DNA from: Flavobacteriaceae bacterium
GTDB taxonomy: Bacteria > Bacteroidota > Bacteroidia > Flavobacteriales > Flavobacteriaceae
Reading direction: 5' to 3'
Length of the DNA stretch: 54,210 bases
Assembly (NCBI GenBank): GCA_947371275.1
Contig: CANBOV010000007.1
Span: 1-54,210 of the forward strand
The notes beneath the pieces were generated by a model. The model searched no databases, had not been told where the DNA came from, and saw nothing but the letters and a program-made list of their open reading frames with translations. A program made the position numbers and the translations under genes. The stretch's first letter is position 1; every line of letters starts with the position of its first letter. This document shows, one piece after another, positions 37,490 to 45,867 of the stretch.

Positions 37490-38256
37490 CGGATAAGTTC
37501 TTTACGGATGCCTACCAATGCAAAAATCAGTAGCGTGTATGTCATGAAAAAGGGAATGATGTATTCAATCCACCCCAAAGGCAACATCACAGCCATGATC
37601 AATAATTGAAAGCCTAATCCATACAAGGAAAGCAGGGTCATAAACCAATTAGGAAAGGTTTTGACTTTATAAGCCTCAGGATCCATTCCATGAATAACCT
37701 TGTCAAAGACTCCATAGGCCAAAGTATATAAGCTAAATAAAATACGCACTGAGCGCTGACTTTCACCTGGTAGTGCTCTAGGGGTTTTATACTCAAACAC
37801 TTTACTAGTGCTGTCTCCTCCAACCGACTTAGTCCTCAAAATAACATAATAGTAATTATATAATGTCCCTTGCAATTGAAGCCCTACAAAGGCCAATAAG
37901 GTAAACCATACCGTGGCGTGGGACACATAACAAATCGTCATCAAAAAGATAAAGTTAAGCAGGATGTCAAACAAACTGTCCAAATACCTACCCGTATAGG
38001 AAGGAGTCTTTTTCAATCGTGCCAATTCCCCATCCGCAGCATCGATCCCCGATTTCAACAAGATGAAAAAGGCGGCTAAATAAAACTGTTCTGTTAAAAT
38101 AAAGTACACCGCTATCATACCAGATAACCCAAAGAGTAATGTAACATGAATAGGAGTAAAGCGTGTGTTTTTTAATTGTTGGGCTAGTATTCTCCCAAAA
38201 GATCTTCCGTAATCAGATAGATCTAAAAATTGGTCTTCAGTGGTAAGTTTAGACAT
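37486..38256 (-). CDS. CDP-alcohol phosphatidyltransferase family protein
   Basis: A 256-residue membrane enzyme that transfers a phosphatidyl or phospho group from CDP-diacylglycerol or a similar donor to an alcohol. The motif is complete: DAADGELARLKKTPSYTGRYLDSLFD, with the Asp residues in the D-x2-DG-x2-AR-x8-G-x3-D-x3-D arrangement. About six membrane segments. Which alcohol it uses cannot be read. It is convergent with the LytTR gene, the two stops sharing the 4-bp sequence CTAG. It may sit near 39324-38305 as a separate unit (gap 48 nt). Confidence 0.88.
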   Translation of the reverse strand: MSKLTTEDQFLDLSDYGRSFGRILAQQLKNTRFTPIHVTLLFGLSGMIAVYFILTEQFYLAAFFILLKSGIDAADGELARLKKTPSYTGRYLDSLFDILLNFIFLMTICYVSHATVWFTLLAFVGLQLQGTLYNYYYVILRTKSVGGDSTSKVFEYKTPRALPGESQRSVRILFSLYTLAYGVFDKVIHGMDPEAYKVKTFPNWFMTLLSLYGLGFQLLIMAVMLPLGWIEYIIPFFMTYTLLIFALVGIRKELIR

Positions 38257-38304
38257 TAAAGTGGGTAATCTAAGAACTGCGACAATATAGTCTGAATATG
38301 CGTA

Positions 38305-39324
38305 TTATTTAGAAAAGCGGTGCAAGGTAAACGTCATTGCAGTCAACAAAAAGAAAGCGACAATTTGGTGAGTCAAGCCTAACCATAAGGGTACACTGTA
38401 CAATAAAGTGAAAACTCCTAAGCTAAATTGCAGAAAAACAATGAGCAACAAAGCATTTAACCCATACTGTTGAGATTTAGACAAGGTATATTTTTTACTT
38501 TTAAAATACAGGAATATAATCAATCCAACCACCACATAGGCCATCGTTCGATGCACAAATTGTACACCACTTTTACCTTCTGTAAATCGGGCCAACCATC
38601 CTTCTTTTTCTAACATTATGCTTTCATGAAAAAACTGCCCGTCACTCATCATCGGCCAATGATTGTGAATTAAACCGGCATTTAATCCTGCCACAAATCC
38701 GCCATATATAATTTGAAGTAATAAGAATAGTAGGGTAACACGTGCTAGTTTTTTTAAAGGCACAAGTACAGTGCTTTTCTCTGGATAAAGCAAATCCAAT
38801 GCTACCCATAAGGTATAGGCAAATGTGATAAAGGCAAAGGTCAAGTGCAACGACAATCTAAAATGACTTACATCTGGATCATTTACTAAACCGCTCTTCA
38901 CCATAAACCATCCCAAAAAGCCTTGAAAGGCTCCCATCCCAAGCAGGATTCCACATTTATTCAAAGTGGCAGCATCCAATTTTTTCTTCACCAAGAAATA
39001 CACAAAGGGTACGATGAAAACAAAGCCCAATAACCGTCCAATCAAACGGTGAAACCACTCCCAGAAATATATGAATTTATAATCCGACAGTTGAAAATCA
39101 TTGTGAATGTTGATTTTTTGATACTCAGGAAACTTCTTATATTCCTCAAAAGCATGGAGCCAAGCTGCATCACTCAATGGTGGTAAAGTATCGGTAACCA
39201 AATGCCAATCCGTCATCGACAAACCCGAATTCGTCAATCGGGTGATGCCACCAACTACCACCATAATAAATACAATAAAACATCCTGAGAGTAGCCAAAT
39301 AATGACCGATTTATTATTTTTCAT
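38305..39324 (-). CDS. ctaA: Heme A synthase, COX15/CtaA family
   Basis: A 339-residue membrane protein that oxidises heme O to heme A for cytochrome c oxidase. Eight segments are expected. Visible family features are GGITRLTNSGLSMTDW near the N-terminus, EFFHR-like WEWFHRLIGRLLGFVF, FRLSLHLTFAFITFAY and AGLIHNHWPMM, with His residues as heme ligands, and FVHRTMAYVV. The frame is open 15 codons further upstream, but MKNNKSVIIWLLSGCF at 39324 is the normal start and is preferred. Same strand as cca, 100 nt downstream. Confidence 0.9.
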   Translation of the reverse strand: MKNNKSVIIWLLSGCFIVFIMVVVGGITRLTNSGLSMTDWHLVTDTLPPLSDAAWLHAFEEYKKFPEYQKINIHNDFQLSDYKFIYFWEWFHRLIGRLLGFVFIVPFVYFLVKKKLDAATLNKCGILLGMGAFQGFLGWFMVKSGLVNDPDVSHFRLSLHLTFAFITFAYTLWVALDLLYPEKSTVLVPLKKLARVTLLFLLLQIIYGGFVAGLNAGLIHNHWPMMSDGQFFHESIMLEKEGWLARFTEGKSGVQFVHRTMAYVVVGLIIFLYFKSKKYTLSKSQQYGLNALLLIVFLQFSLGVFTLLYSVPLWLGLTHQIVAFFLLTAMTFTLHRFSK

Positions 39325-39424
39325 AACCTTAAGTAGCTGAGTTACTTTGAATGTGTAACTGAGTTGCAAATTTATATTGTTTTATTTTTTTAAGGACTTA
39401 AACAATTTATAATTATCTATTAAT

Positions 39425-40849
39425 TCAGCCCACTTTATTCAACCCCATCTTCGTCGCTTTAGCCATGACAAAATCATAAGCTGCTTGATATTCATTAGGG
39501 ATATCTCCCTCTAGTATTGCTTCTTTAACGGCTTCTTTTAAAACGCCAATTTCTCGCGAAGGCTTTAAATCAAATAAGGCCATAATCTCCTCCCCACTAA
39601 TAGGTGGCTGGAAATTACGCACATGATCACGCTCTTCTACTTCTATTATCTTGCGACGTACGATGTCAAAATTATTATGGTATTTTTTGAACTTAGCAGG
39701 ATTCTTAGTAGTAATGTCAGCCTCACACAAAGTCATTAAATCATCTACATCTTCCCCCGCATCAAAAACCAAACGACGCACTGCAGAGTCCGTCACTATA
39801 GCTTCCGATAATACAATCGGTCGCGAACTTAACATTACCATCTTAGCTACAAACTTCATCTTTTGGTTCAAAGGCATATGCAATCGTTCAAAGATTTTCT
39901 TAACCATTTTACCTCCCAAGAATTCATGCCCATGGAACGTCCATCCTTGTTTCTTATTAAATTTCTTAGTGGGGGCCTTACCAATATCATGCAACAAAGC
40001 CGCCCAGCGCAACCACACATCATCGGTGTTCGGACAAATATTGTCTACCACTTCCAACGTATGATAAAAGTTGTTTTTATGGGTATGTCCTTCAATTTCT
40101 TCTACATTATTTAGGGCCGTAAGTTCAGGTAATATGAGGTCTAATAAACCCGTTTTATATAAATGCAAAAAACCTATAGAAGGTTTGACCGTAGAAAGAA
40201 TCTTATTCAATTCATCCACTATCCGCTCTCCCGATATAATAGAAATTCGTTCTTTATTTCGTGCAATGGCCTCCAGTGAAGTGGGTTCAATAGTAAATCC
40301 TAATTGCGTAGCAAAACGTATAGCCCTCATCATCCGCAAGGGATCATCAGAGTAGGTAATATCTGGGTTTAGCGGAGTTTTAATAAGCTTGTTGGCCAAA
40401 TCAGTCAATCCGTCAAAAGGATCGACCAAGACACCATAAGTAGTTTGATTCAAAGAGAAAGCCAAGGCATTAATAGTAAAATCTCGACGGTTTTGATCGT
40501 CTTCCAAAGTCCCATTTTCTACCACGGGATTTCGGCTGTTCGCTGCATAACTCTCCTTACGGGCACCCACAAATTCAATATCTATTTCCTTGTAGCGCAA
40601 CATCGCCGTACCATAGTTTTTAAAAACCTGTACTTTTGGTTTGTGTGGTAATAACTCTGAAACTTTTAAAGCTAATTCAATTCCAGAGCCTACAGCCACA
40701 ATATCGATGTCTTTCTTAAAATCACGTTGCAATAAGTAATCCCGAACAAAGCCCCCAATTACATAACTCTCTAGTTGTAATTCCTGTGAAGCTTTGGAAA
40801 CGATTTCAAAGATTTTATGATCTAATGCTTGTTTGTAATTGTTAGCCAC
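39425..40849 (-). CDS. cca: CCA tRNA nucleotidyltransferase with HD domain
   Basis: A 474-residue enzyme that adds CCA to tRNA 3' ends. The N-terminal polymerase domain has [14 protein letters not shown] and the metal pair D47/D49 in [23 protein letters not shown] and [17 protein letters not shown] are the family's later blocks; a C-terminal HD domain has [15 protein letters not shown]. The start is GTG at 40847-40849, inside a copy of the AGCCACGAAT repeat, giving M-A-N-N-Y-K. The reading frame is open further upstream but no ATG occurs there, and family N-termini begin near this point. The gene lies after the GxxExxY gene (23-nt gap), which separates it from sua5. Confidence 0.9.
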   Translation of the reverse strand: MANNYKQALDHKIFEIVSKASQELQLESYVIGGFVRDYLLQRDFKKDIDIVAVGSGIELALKVSELLPHKPKVQVFKNYGTAMLRYKEIDIEFVGARKESYAANSRNPVVENGTLEDDQNRRDFTINALAFSLNQTTYGVLVDPFDGLTDLANKLIKTPLNPDITYSDDPLRMMRAIRFATQLGFTIEPTSLEAIARNKERISIISGERIVDELNKILSTVKPSIGFLHLYKTGLLDLILPELTALNNVEEIEGHTHKNNFYHTLEVVDNICPNTDDVWLRWAALLHDIGKAPTKKFNKKQGWTFHGHEFLGGKMVKKIFERLHMPLNQKMKFVAKMVMLSSRPIVLSEAIVTDSAVRRLVFDAGEDVDDLMTLCEADITTKNPAKFKKYHNNFDIVRRKIIEVEERDHVRNFQPPISGEEIMALFDLKPSREIGVLKEAVKEAILEGDIPNEYQAAYDFVMAKATKMGLNKVG

Positions 40850-40861
40850 GAATGCACAAAT
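40841..40861 (-). repeat. Left terminal repeat of the GxxExxY cassette
   Basis: GTTAGCCACGAATGCACAAA plus T, 18 of 21 positions as in the right repeat read in reverse complement. It lies 11 nt beyond the stop of the GxxExxY gene and contains the GTG start of cca on the minus strand. Confidence 0.8.
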
Positions 40862-40872
40862 GTTTTTATTAA

Positions 40873-41247
40873 TTATAAAGCTATGCGTTTGTATTCTAAA
40901 TTGTCTTTAGTGAAATTAACTATAATAGCTAAATTGTTATTGGATACTTTTAAATAATTTAAGCATTGTGCAATATGATTATCATTAATGCTATTACAAG
41001 ACTTTAATTCTAAAATGATTTTTTCGAACACAACAAAATCAGCGTAAAATTTATGTTTTAAAAAAACGTCTTTATATTTGACTTTATATTCTTTTTCTCT
41101 TTCAAAAGGAATACTTTGATTTTGAAATTCATATTCTAAAGCATCCTTATAAACAATTTCAGAAAATCCACTTCCCAAATTATTATGTATATCAAATAAA
41201 ATCCCCATTATTAAAAAGCTTTCTTCTTGATATATAATTTTTGACAT
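40873..41247 (-). CDS. GxxExxY protein (PD-(D/E)xK nuclease-like)
   Basis: A 124-residue protein. The defining GxxExxY motif is G27-F-S-E30-I-V-Y33. Further on, D70 (KFYADFVVF), E80-L-K82 (IILELKS) and Q94 (AQCLNYL) have the spacing of a PD-(D/E)xK nuclease core (D...ExK, then Q). The nuclease fold is known for this family from sequence only; its function is undescribed as far as I know. The gene is more AT-rich than its neighbours. It separates sua5 from cca, genes that are often neighbours, and is framed by inverted repeats at both ends. The start ATG at 41247 lies 5 nt from the right repeat. Confidence 0.85.
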   Translation of the reverse strand: MSKIIYQEESFLIMGILFDIHNNLGSGFSEIVYKDALEYEFQNQSIPFEREKEYKVKYKDVFLKHKFYADFVVFEKIILELKSCNSINDNHIAQCLNYLKVSNNNLAIIVNFTKDNLEYKRIAL

Positions 41248-41251
41248 AATT

Positions 41252-41272
41252 ATTCGTGTATTCGTGGCTCAC
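41252..41272 (-). repeat. Right terminal repeat of the GxxExxY cassette
   Basis: The reverse complement contains GTGAGCC then ACGAATACACGAAT. It lies directly upstream of the GxxExxY start and 5 nt after the sua5 stop, so it occupies the position where a promoter or leader of the nuclease gene would be. Confidence 0.8.
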
Positions 41273-41276
41273 AAGA

Positions 41277-41846
41277 TTATTTGCGAATAATTTTCACCTG
41301 ATTATCCAAGGATAATTTTATAATGGTAGAAGGCTTATCGCCTATTTTTTCGTGTTGCAAATTTACTACATAGTCTACACCTTTTATAATTTCAGGACTA
41401 ATTTCTTTGAAAGATTTTGGGGTAAACATCCCCGTGATATTTGCTGAGGTTGAAACCAAAGGTCTCTTCATTCGCTCCATCAATTTAAAACAAAAGGGCT
41501 CTTTTACTATGCGCACCCCAAGGGTTTGATCTTCCGCAATTATATTGGCCGCCACATTTCTCGGTCGGTCAAGAATTAAGGTAGTAGGCTTTTCAGACAA
41601 ATCCATGATTTGCCAGGCCGCCTCCGGTATGTCCTTGAATACATTGTACATCATCTTTTCGCCATTCATCAGTACGATCATACTTTTACTTTCTTCGCGT
41701 TGCTTTAAAGCATATATTTTTTTTACTGCCTCAACATTAGTAGCATCACAACCAATACCCCAAACCGTATCGGTAGGGTATAGAATGATTCCACCATTTT
41801 GTATTACTTCAAATGCATTATGAACTTCTGTATTGATATTTTCCAT
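41277..41846 (-). CDS. tsaC: Threonylcarbamoyl-AMP synthase (Sua5/TsaC)
   Basis: A 189-residue YrdC-fold enzyme making threonylcarbamoyl-AMP, first step of t6A modification of ANN-decoding tRNAs. The block GGIILYPTDTVWGIGCDATN binds nucleotide, followed by KIYALKQREESKSMIVLM (Lys/Arg of the active site) and VSTSANITG near the end. The frame extends four codons upstream, but ATG 41846 (MENINTEVHNAF) is preferred. There is no Sua5 C-terminal domain, so it is the TsaC-like short form. It follows a glycosyltransferase gene by 43 nt on the same strand. Confidence 0.92.
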   Translation of the reverse strand: MENINTEVHNAFEVIQNGGIILYPTDTVWGIGCDATNVEAVKKIYALKQREESKSMIVLMNGEKMMYNVFKDIPEAAWQIMDLSEKPTTLILDRPRNVAANIIAEDQTLGVRIVKEPFCFKLMERMKRPLVSTSANITGMFTPKSFKEISPEIIKGVDYVVNLQHEKIGDKPSTIIKLSLDNQVKIIRK

Positions 41847-41889
41847 TAGTATATTCAATTTTTGTAAAAATATTTAATAACAAGCAATT

Positions 41890-42954
41890 TTAATGACGGT
41901 ACAAGGTAAGGTACTCTTTTGCTGCTGTATCCCAACTAAATGAATCTGCTCTTTGTTTCAGTTTAATTTCAAATGCCGACCTTTGGTTTTCAAAGTTCTG
42001 TAATTGAGCATAGAGGGTTTCTTTCATATAGTGTGGATCAAAATCTTCCCAATAAAAGGCAACATCACCACCCACTTCGGGAAGTGAAGTCTTAGTCGAT
42101 AAAAAAACAGGCTTTCCAAAGGTCATTGCTTCAATAATAGGCAATCCAAAGCCCTCCCGTATCGATGGAAATACAAACGCAGTACAGTTTTTTAGATAGT
42201 ACTGTTTCTGAGCGTTGCTTATTTTCCCAGCCAAAAACACTTTGCCTTCTAACTTATGGCTCTGTATATAATCCCTAATGAAATAACCATAACTTTTATC
42301 ATTATTGCCGGCAATGATTAAGGTAAAATCTTCGATGTTTTCCATCATCTTAATAATAGAAATGAAATTTTTACGCTCTATAAAATCCCCTATAGTAAAG
42401 AAAAAAGGTTTCTCCGGTTGAAAGGGATTTGTCAGTTCGCTAATGTCCATAAAGTCCTTAATGGTATTCCCATTATAGATAACCCGTTCTTCGATTCCTT
42501 TGGTGTCAAAATATTGATGAGTCATCTGCTTCGCATAGTTTGAAATGTAGACGATCGTATCCGCTCTATTGATTTTTTCTTTAAACAATAAGTTAACTTT
42601 ACTATGTAAATCATTCGATTCTTCTTCAACAAAATTAACATCGTGTACCGTCAAGATATACTTTTTAGGGTGTATTCTCGGCTCCACTTTTGTGTTTTGA
42701 TTCATGCTATGCCAAACATCATATTTTTTAGTGATTCTAAACAATTTATGACGTTGCAAACTAGTGTATTTTTTATAACTAAATTGAGTGCCAAATTCAG
42801 TCTTTAAACTAGCAGTATCCTTGTTGTTCAATGTGATAGACAGATTATCAAGGTTTTGATTTGATAAGGCTTTAATTAGTTCATAATTAAATACACCGAG
42901 ACCTCCGTTTCGGTTTTTTAAATTATGAGATTCCAAAAAGACTGTTTTATTCAT
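41890..42954 (-). CDS. Glycosyltransferase family 4 (GT-B)
   Basis: A 354-residue GT-B glycosyltransferase. The C-terminal Rossmann domain has ffTIGDFIERKNFISIIKMME and the EX7E-type segment SIREGFGLPIIEAMTFGKPV with both Glu residues, typical of retaining GT4 enzymes. The N-terminal domain is less conserved (LESHNLKNRNGGLGVFNYEL). Probably builds surface polysaccharide or lipooligosaccharide; the sugar is not predictable. It is divergent from the WaaP-like kinase gene at 43032. Confidence 0.85.
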   Translation of the reverse strand: MNKTVFLESHNLKNRNGGLGVFNYELIKALSNQNLDNLSITLNNKDTASLKTEFGTQFSYKKYTSLQRHKLFRITKKYDVWHSMNQNTKVEPRIHPKKYILTVHDVNFVEEESNDLHSKVNLLFKEKINRADTIVYISNYAKQMTHQYFDTKGIEERVIYNGNTIKDFMDISELTNPFQPEKPFFFTIGDFIERKNFISIIKMMENIEDFTLIIAGNNDKSYGYFIRDYIQSHKLEGKVFLAGKISNAQKQYYLKNCTAFVFPSIREGFGLPIIEAMTFGKPVFLSTKTSLPEVGGDVAFYWEDFDPHYMKETLYAQLQNFENQRSAFEIKLKQRADSFSWDTAAKEYLTLYRH

Positions 42955-43006
42955 TGTTTTTTTTTGGTAAAATTAAGTTTTATAAATTTACTTGCCTTAT
43001 AATTTA

Positions 43007-43014
43007 TATTTTTG
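43007..43014 (+). promoter_or_regulatory. Candidate -7 box of the WaaP-like kinase gene
   Basis: TATTTTTG at 43007-43014, 18 nt before the ATG; a matching -33 box is unclear. Confidence 0.4.
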
Positions 43015-43031
43015 TCTCAATCTTATTGCAA

Positions 43032-43793
43032 ATGAACTTCATCGTTACGCCTTCATTTAATTCATCCGCCTCAAAAATAAACAACTGTATTCAGAATTTT
43101 TCAAATTCAGGAGAAGTCTTTATTGAAGGTAAGAGGAACAAGATTAAACTATTTAAAATTGAAAGCGATACCCTGAACATCAAAGCTTTTAAAATGCCTA
43201 GCTTTCTTAATAGTATCATATACAAGTATTTTCGTAAGTCAAAAGCAAGACGTTCCTATGAATACGGCAACCAATTACTAACGTTAGGGATTGGAACTCC
43301 AAGGCCCATTGCCTATTTCGAAAATACTTCGCTTCTAGGATTAAAAGACAGTTATTATGTTAGCGAACATTTAGTCCCTGATTTAACCTATCGAGAACTA
43401 GTAGAAGTGCCCAATTATCCTGATTCCGAAAATATTCAAAGACAATTTACCCAATTCTGTTATAAATTACATCAAAAAGGGATAGAGTTTAAAGATCATT
43501 CACCCGGAAATACTTTAATTAGAAAAAATGATAAAGGAACCTATGATTTTTTTCTAGTGGATTTAAACCGCATGGCATTTCACGATACCATGTCTTTCGA
43601 ATTACGAATGAAAAATCTTTGCCGATTGACCCCGCAAGAAAAGATGGTAGCCCTTATGAGTAAGGAATACGCTAAAGCTTCAGGCGAAGCAGAAGAAAAA
43701 ATATTTACTACACTCTGGGAATTAACAGAAACATTCCAATACAATCTTGCACGAAAGAAAAGAATTAAAAAGAAATTATTGTTTTGGAAGTAA
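43032..43793 (+). CDS. Lipopolysaccharide kinase (Kdo/WaaP family)
   Basis: A 253-residue protein kinase-like fold enzyme predicted to phosphorylate a core sugar of lipooligosaccharide. The catalytic loop KDHSPGNTLI (Asp, Asn) and the metal-binding LVDLNR are visible, and YEYGNQLLTLGIGTPRPIAYFEN resembles the N-lobe helix region of WaaP. The frame is open back to 42954, but the preceding 26 codons are hydrophobic and uncharacteristic; ATG 43032 follows a -7 box and is preferred. It is part of a glycan cluster. Confidence 0.8.
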   Translation: MNFIVTPSFNSSASKINNCIQNFSNSGEVFIEGKRNKIKLFKIESDTLNIKAFKMPSFLNSIIYKYFRKSKARRSYEYGNQLLTLGIGTPRPIAYFENTSLLGLKDSYYVSEHLVPDLTYRELVEVPNYPDSENIQRQFTQFCYKLHQKGIEFKDHSPGNTLIRKNDKGTYDFFLVDLNRMAFHDTMSFELRMKNLCRLTPQEKMVALMSKEYAKASGEAEEKIFTTLWELTETFQYNLARKKRIKKKLLFWK

Positions 43794-43924
43794 AATATAC
43801 CAAAAAATAGTATTTTCACTTCTTAAACGATTTCAAGAAAAGAGTAGAGGACAGGGCAATTATGAAAGGGAATGGCTGTGGGAATGTTCCATCTGACCTA
43901 ACAAAAACAATTAAGTAGCATCAG

Positions 43925-44737
43925 ATGAAATTATCTGTCATTATTACCACTTACAAGGCCGAAGATTGGTTGCGAAAAGTCCTAATCGGATTTAGCGTGC
44001 AAACCGAAACCGACTTTGAAATAGTAATTGCAGATGACGGCTCTACTCCCAAAACAAAGGAACTGCTAGATTCTTTCTCATCTAAATTTAAGAACCCCAT
44101 CGTTCACGTTTGGCAGGAAGATGAAGGGTTCCAAAAATCAAAAATCCTCAATAAAGCCATCCTTAAAACTAATTCTGATTATTTACTTTTTACCGACGGA
44201 GATTGTATTCCTCGTAAAGACTACGTCGCCGTTCACTTGAAATACCAAGAAAAAGGTTATTTCCTATCTGGTGGTTATTTCAAATTGAATATGCCAATTT
44301 CTACCGCTATAGCCGAAGAAGATATCGTGTCTCAAAACTGTTTTAACATTTCATGGTTAAAGAAACAAGGCTTAAAAGTGAACTTTAAAAGTACCAAACT
44401 CACCCAAAATAAATGGTTTGCCAACTTTATGAATTGGATTACTCCCACAAAAAGATCATGGAACGGGCATAACGCTTCGGGTTATAAAAGTGATGTACTA
44501 TCAGTAAATGGTTTTAATCACGAAATGCAATACGGTGGCTTAGATAGAGAATTTGGGGAACGCTTGTTTAATGTAGGGTTACTCTCTAAACAAATTCGGT
44601 ACAGTGCTATTTGTTTGCATTTAGACCATAGTCGCGGTTACTCTAGTCCTGAAATATGGGAAAAGAATAACGCCATCAGAGCTTTTAACAAAAAGAATAA
44701 AGTAACTGAGTGCACGCAGGGAATTAGCTCGCTTTGA
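43925..44737 (+). CDS. Glycosyltransferase family 2 (GT-A)
   Basis: A 270-residue GT-A enzyme. The N-terminus MKLSVIITTYKAEDWLRKVL, the ADDGS sequence and the metal-binding D-G-D in FTDGDCIPR are typical of inverting GT2 enzymes; NGFNHEMQYGGLDREFGERL is the usual ED-like acceptor motif region. It has no membrane segments and is probably associated with the inner face. It is convergent with the heptosyltransferase-like gene, the ends 3 nt apart. Likely in surface glycan synthesis. Confidence 0.87.
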   Translation: MKLSVIITTYKAEDWLRKVLIGFSVQTETDFEIVIADDGSTPKTKELLDSFSSKFKNPIVHVWQEDEGFQKSKILNKAILKTNSDYLLFTDGDCIPRKDYVAVHLKYQEKGYFLSGGYFKLNMPISTAIAEEDIVSQNCFNISWLKKQGLKVNFKSTKLTQNKWFANFMNWITPTKRSWNGHNASGYKSDVLSVNGFNHEMQYGGLDREFGERLFNVGLLSKQIRYSAICLHLDHSRGYSSPEIWEKNNAIRAFNKKNKVTECTQGISSL

Positions 44738-44740
44738 AAA

Positions 44741-45811
44741 CTAATAGCCTAGATCTTTAAAAAAGGTTTCTAATTTTTCTAGTATTAATTCCAAAGGGTA
44801 TTCATCAAAATATTTGAACGTATGCTCTTTTATATAAAGTCCATCATGCTGCTCATAGATTTCAGGCTTTAAATCCTTTAAGTGGATAGAAACATTCTCT
44901 TTTTCATCCTCAAAGATTTGCCAAGTTTCTTTATCTACCGAAGGTGAAAAGATAGAAAAAGTAGGGACATTCAAGGCTTTAGCCATATTTACCGTTCCTC
45001 CCTCATTACCTATCAGCATCTGACATTGCGATAGCAACCCCATAAATTGACGCAACGAAGTGCCAAAAACCTCAAAGTGAATATTCGCTTTGGTTTTCTC
45101 TTGGCAAAAATTATATATTTTCAAGGCGTCTTCTTTTTGTGCTGGAATATAATTGAACAATATGTCTGCATCCAATTTTTCTACCGTAAAATCAATAATT
45201 TTAGCCATGTTTTCAAAGGGATACGATTTATACCATTCACTTCCCAAGATGCCAAACATGATTAGCGGTTTCTCGCCAACTTTAATATGGGCTTCAGCCA
45301 ATACTTTTTGTGCATCTTCTATTTCCGTTTTAGTTAAAAAGATTAATGGTTTATAATCAGTAATTTTCTCCTTAATCAAGGGCTTAATCAACATCAAACG
45401 ATTGTCAATAGCCAATCCTAAATCCGACTTAACACCATTCGGAATGCGTTTCATGTTGTCCGTGTAGAAAAAAGTCGAATATCCTTTGTGGTACGATATT
45501 TTAGTTTTAGCCCCAGAAAATAAAGTAATTAAGTTCGATTCCAATTTGCTGTATGCATCGATAACTACCGTGTATTTTTTCTTTCTAATCTGCCATAAGA
45601 AAGAGAAGAATTTTAGTTTAGACTTTTTAATTTCTGGAGATAATACTATCACTTCATTGATGTTGGGGTTTTCTTTTAAAACATCCACACAATGCGGATA
45701 ACACATATAATCAATTACGGCATCTGGATAAACCCTTTTTAGATTATTACACAAAATGGTGGTGGTTAATACATCACCGATTCTTTTTTGCTGTATGACT
45801 AATATTTTCAT
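44741..45811 (-). CDS. Glycosyltransferase family 9 (heptosyltransferase-like)
   Basis: A 356-residue GT-B enzyme of the ADP-heptose:LPS heptosyltransferase class. The N-terminus MKILVIQQKRIGDVLTTTIL is diagnostic (KRIGD binds phosphate). The C-terminal half has QCQMLIGNEGGTVNMAKALNVPTFSIFSP, the conserved GNEGG and FSP loop. The frame has an extra Met two codons upstream at 45817. It shares strand with 45868-46824, and both genes are preceded by a similar GCTAAAATAC-AAGTATT box. Confidence 0.85.
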   Translation of the reverse strand: MKILVIQQKRIGDVLTTTILCNNLKRVYPDAVIDYMCYPHCVDVLKENPNINEVIVLSPEIKKSKLKFFSFLWQIRKKKYTVVIDAYSKLESNLITLFSGAKTKISYHKGYSTFFYTDNMKRIPNGVKSDLGLAIDNRLMLIKPLIKEKITDYKPLIFLTKTEIEDAQKVLAEAHIKVGEKPLIMFGILGSEWYKSYPFENMAKIIDFTVEKLDADILFNYIPAQKEDALKIYNFCQEKTKANIHFEVFGTSLRQFMGLLSQCQMLIGNEGGTVNMAKALNVPTFSIFSPSVDKETWQIFEDEKENVSIHLKDLKPEIYEQHDGLYIKEHTFKYFDEYPLELILEKLETFFKDLGY

Positions 45812-45830
45812 TACCATTGAATTTTAAAGT

Positions 45831-45850
45831 GCTAAAATACTAAGTATTTC
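45831..45850 (-). promoter_or_regulatory. Box shared with the gene upstream (GCTAAAATAC..AAGTATT)
   Basis: GCTAAAATACTAAGTATTTC; AAATACT/AGTATTT is an imperfect palindrome. A near-identical 20-bp box stands at 46867-46886 upstream of the other minus-strand glycosyltransferase. It contains TATTTTAG on the minus strand, a -7-like element. Confidence 0.45.
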
Positions 45851-45867
45851 AAATTGACGGTTTATAT

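Larger units (their letters stand above)
40841..41272 (-). mobile_element. Putative 432-bp cassette: GxxExxY gene between inverted AGCCACGAAT repeats
   Basis: Left repeat 40841-40861 and right repeat 41252-41272 are inverted copies of the same 21-bp sequence (18 of 21 match). Between them is only the GxxExxY gene. The cassette sits between sua5 (stop 5 nt from the right repeat) and cca (start inside the left repeat). The same repeats occur as a gene-free pair at 4265-4332 and singly at 2309-2329. No target-site duplication is obvious. Mobility is inferred from the arrangement. Confidence 0.5.

Noticed and set aside
43862..43918. 18-codon ORF between the WaaP-like kinase and the GT2 gene
   Set aside because: Very short, no clear promoter or leader-peptide composition, and no conservation evidence.
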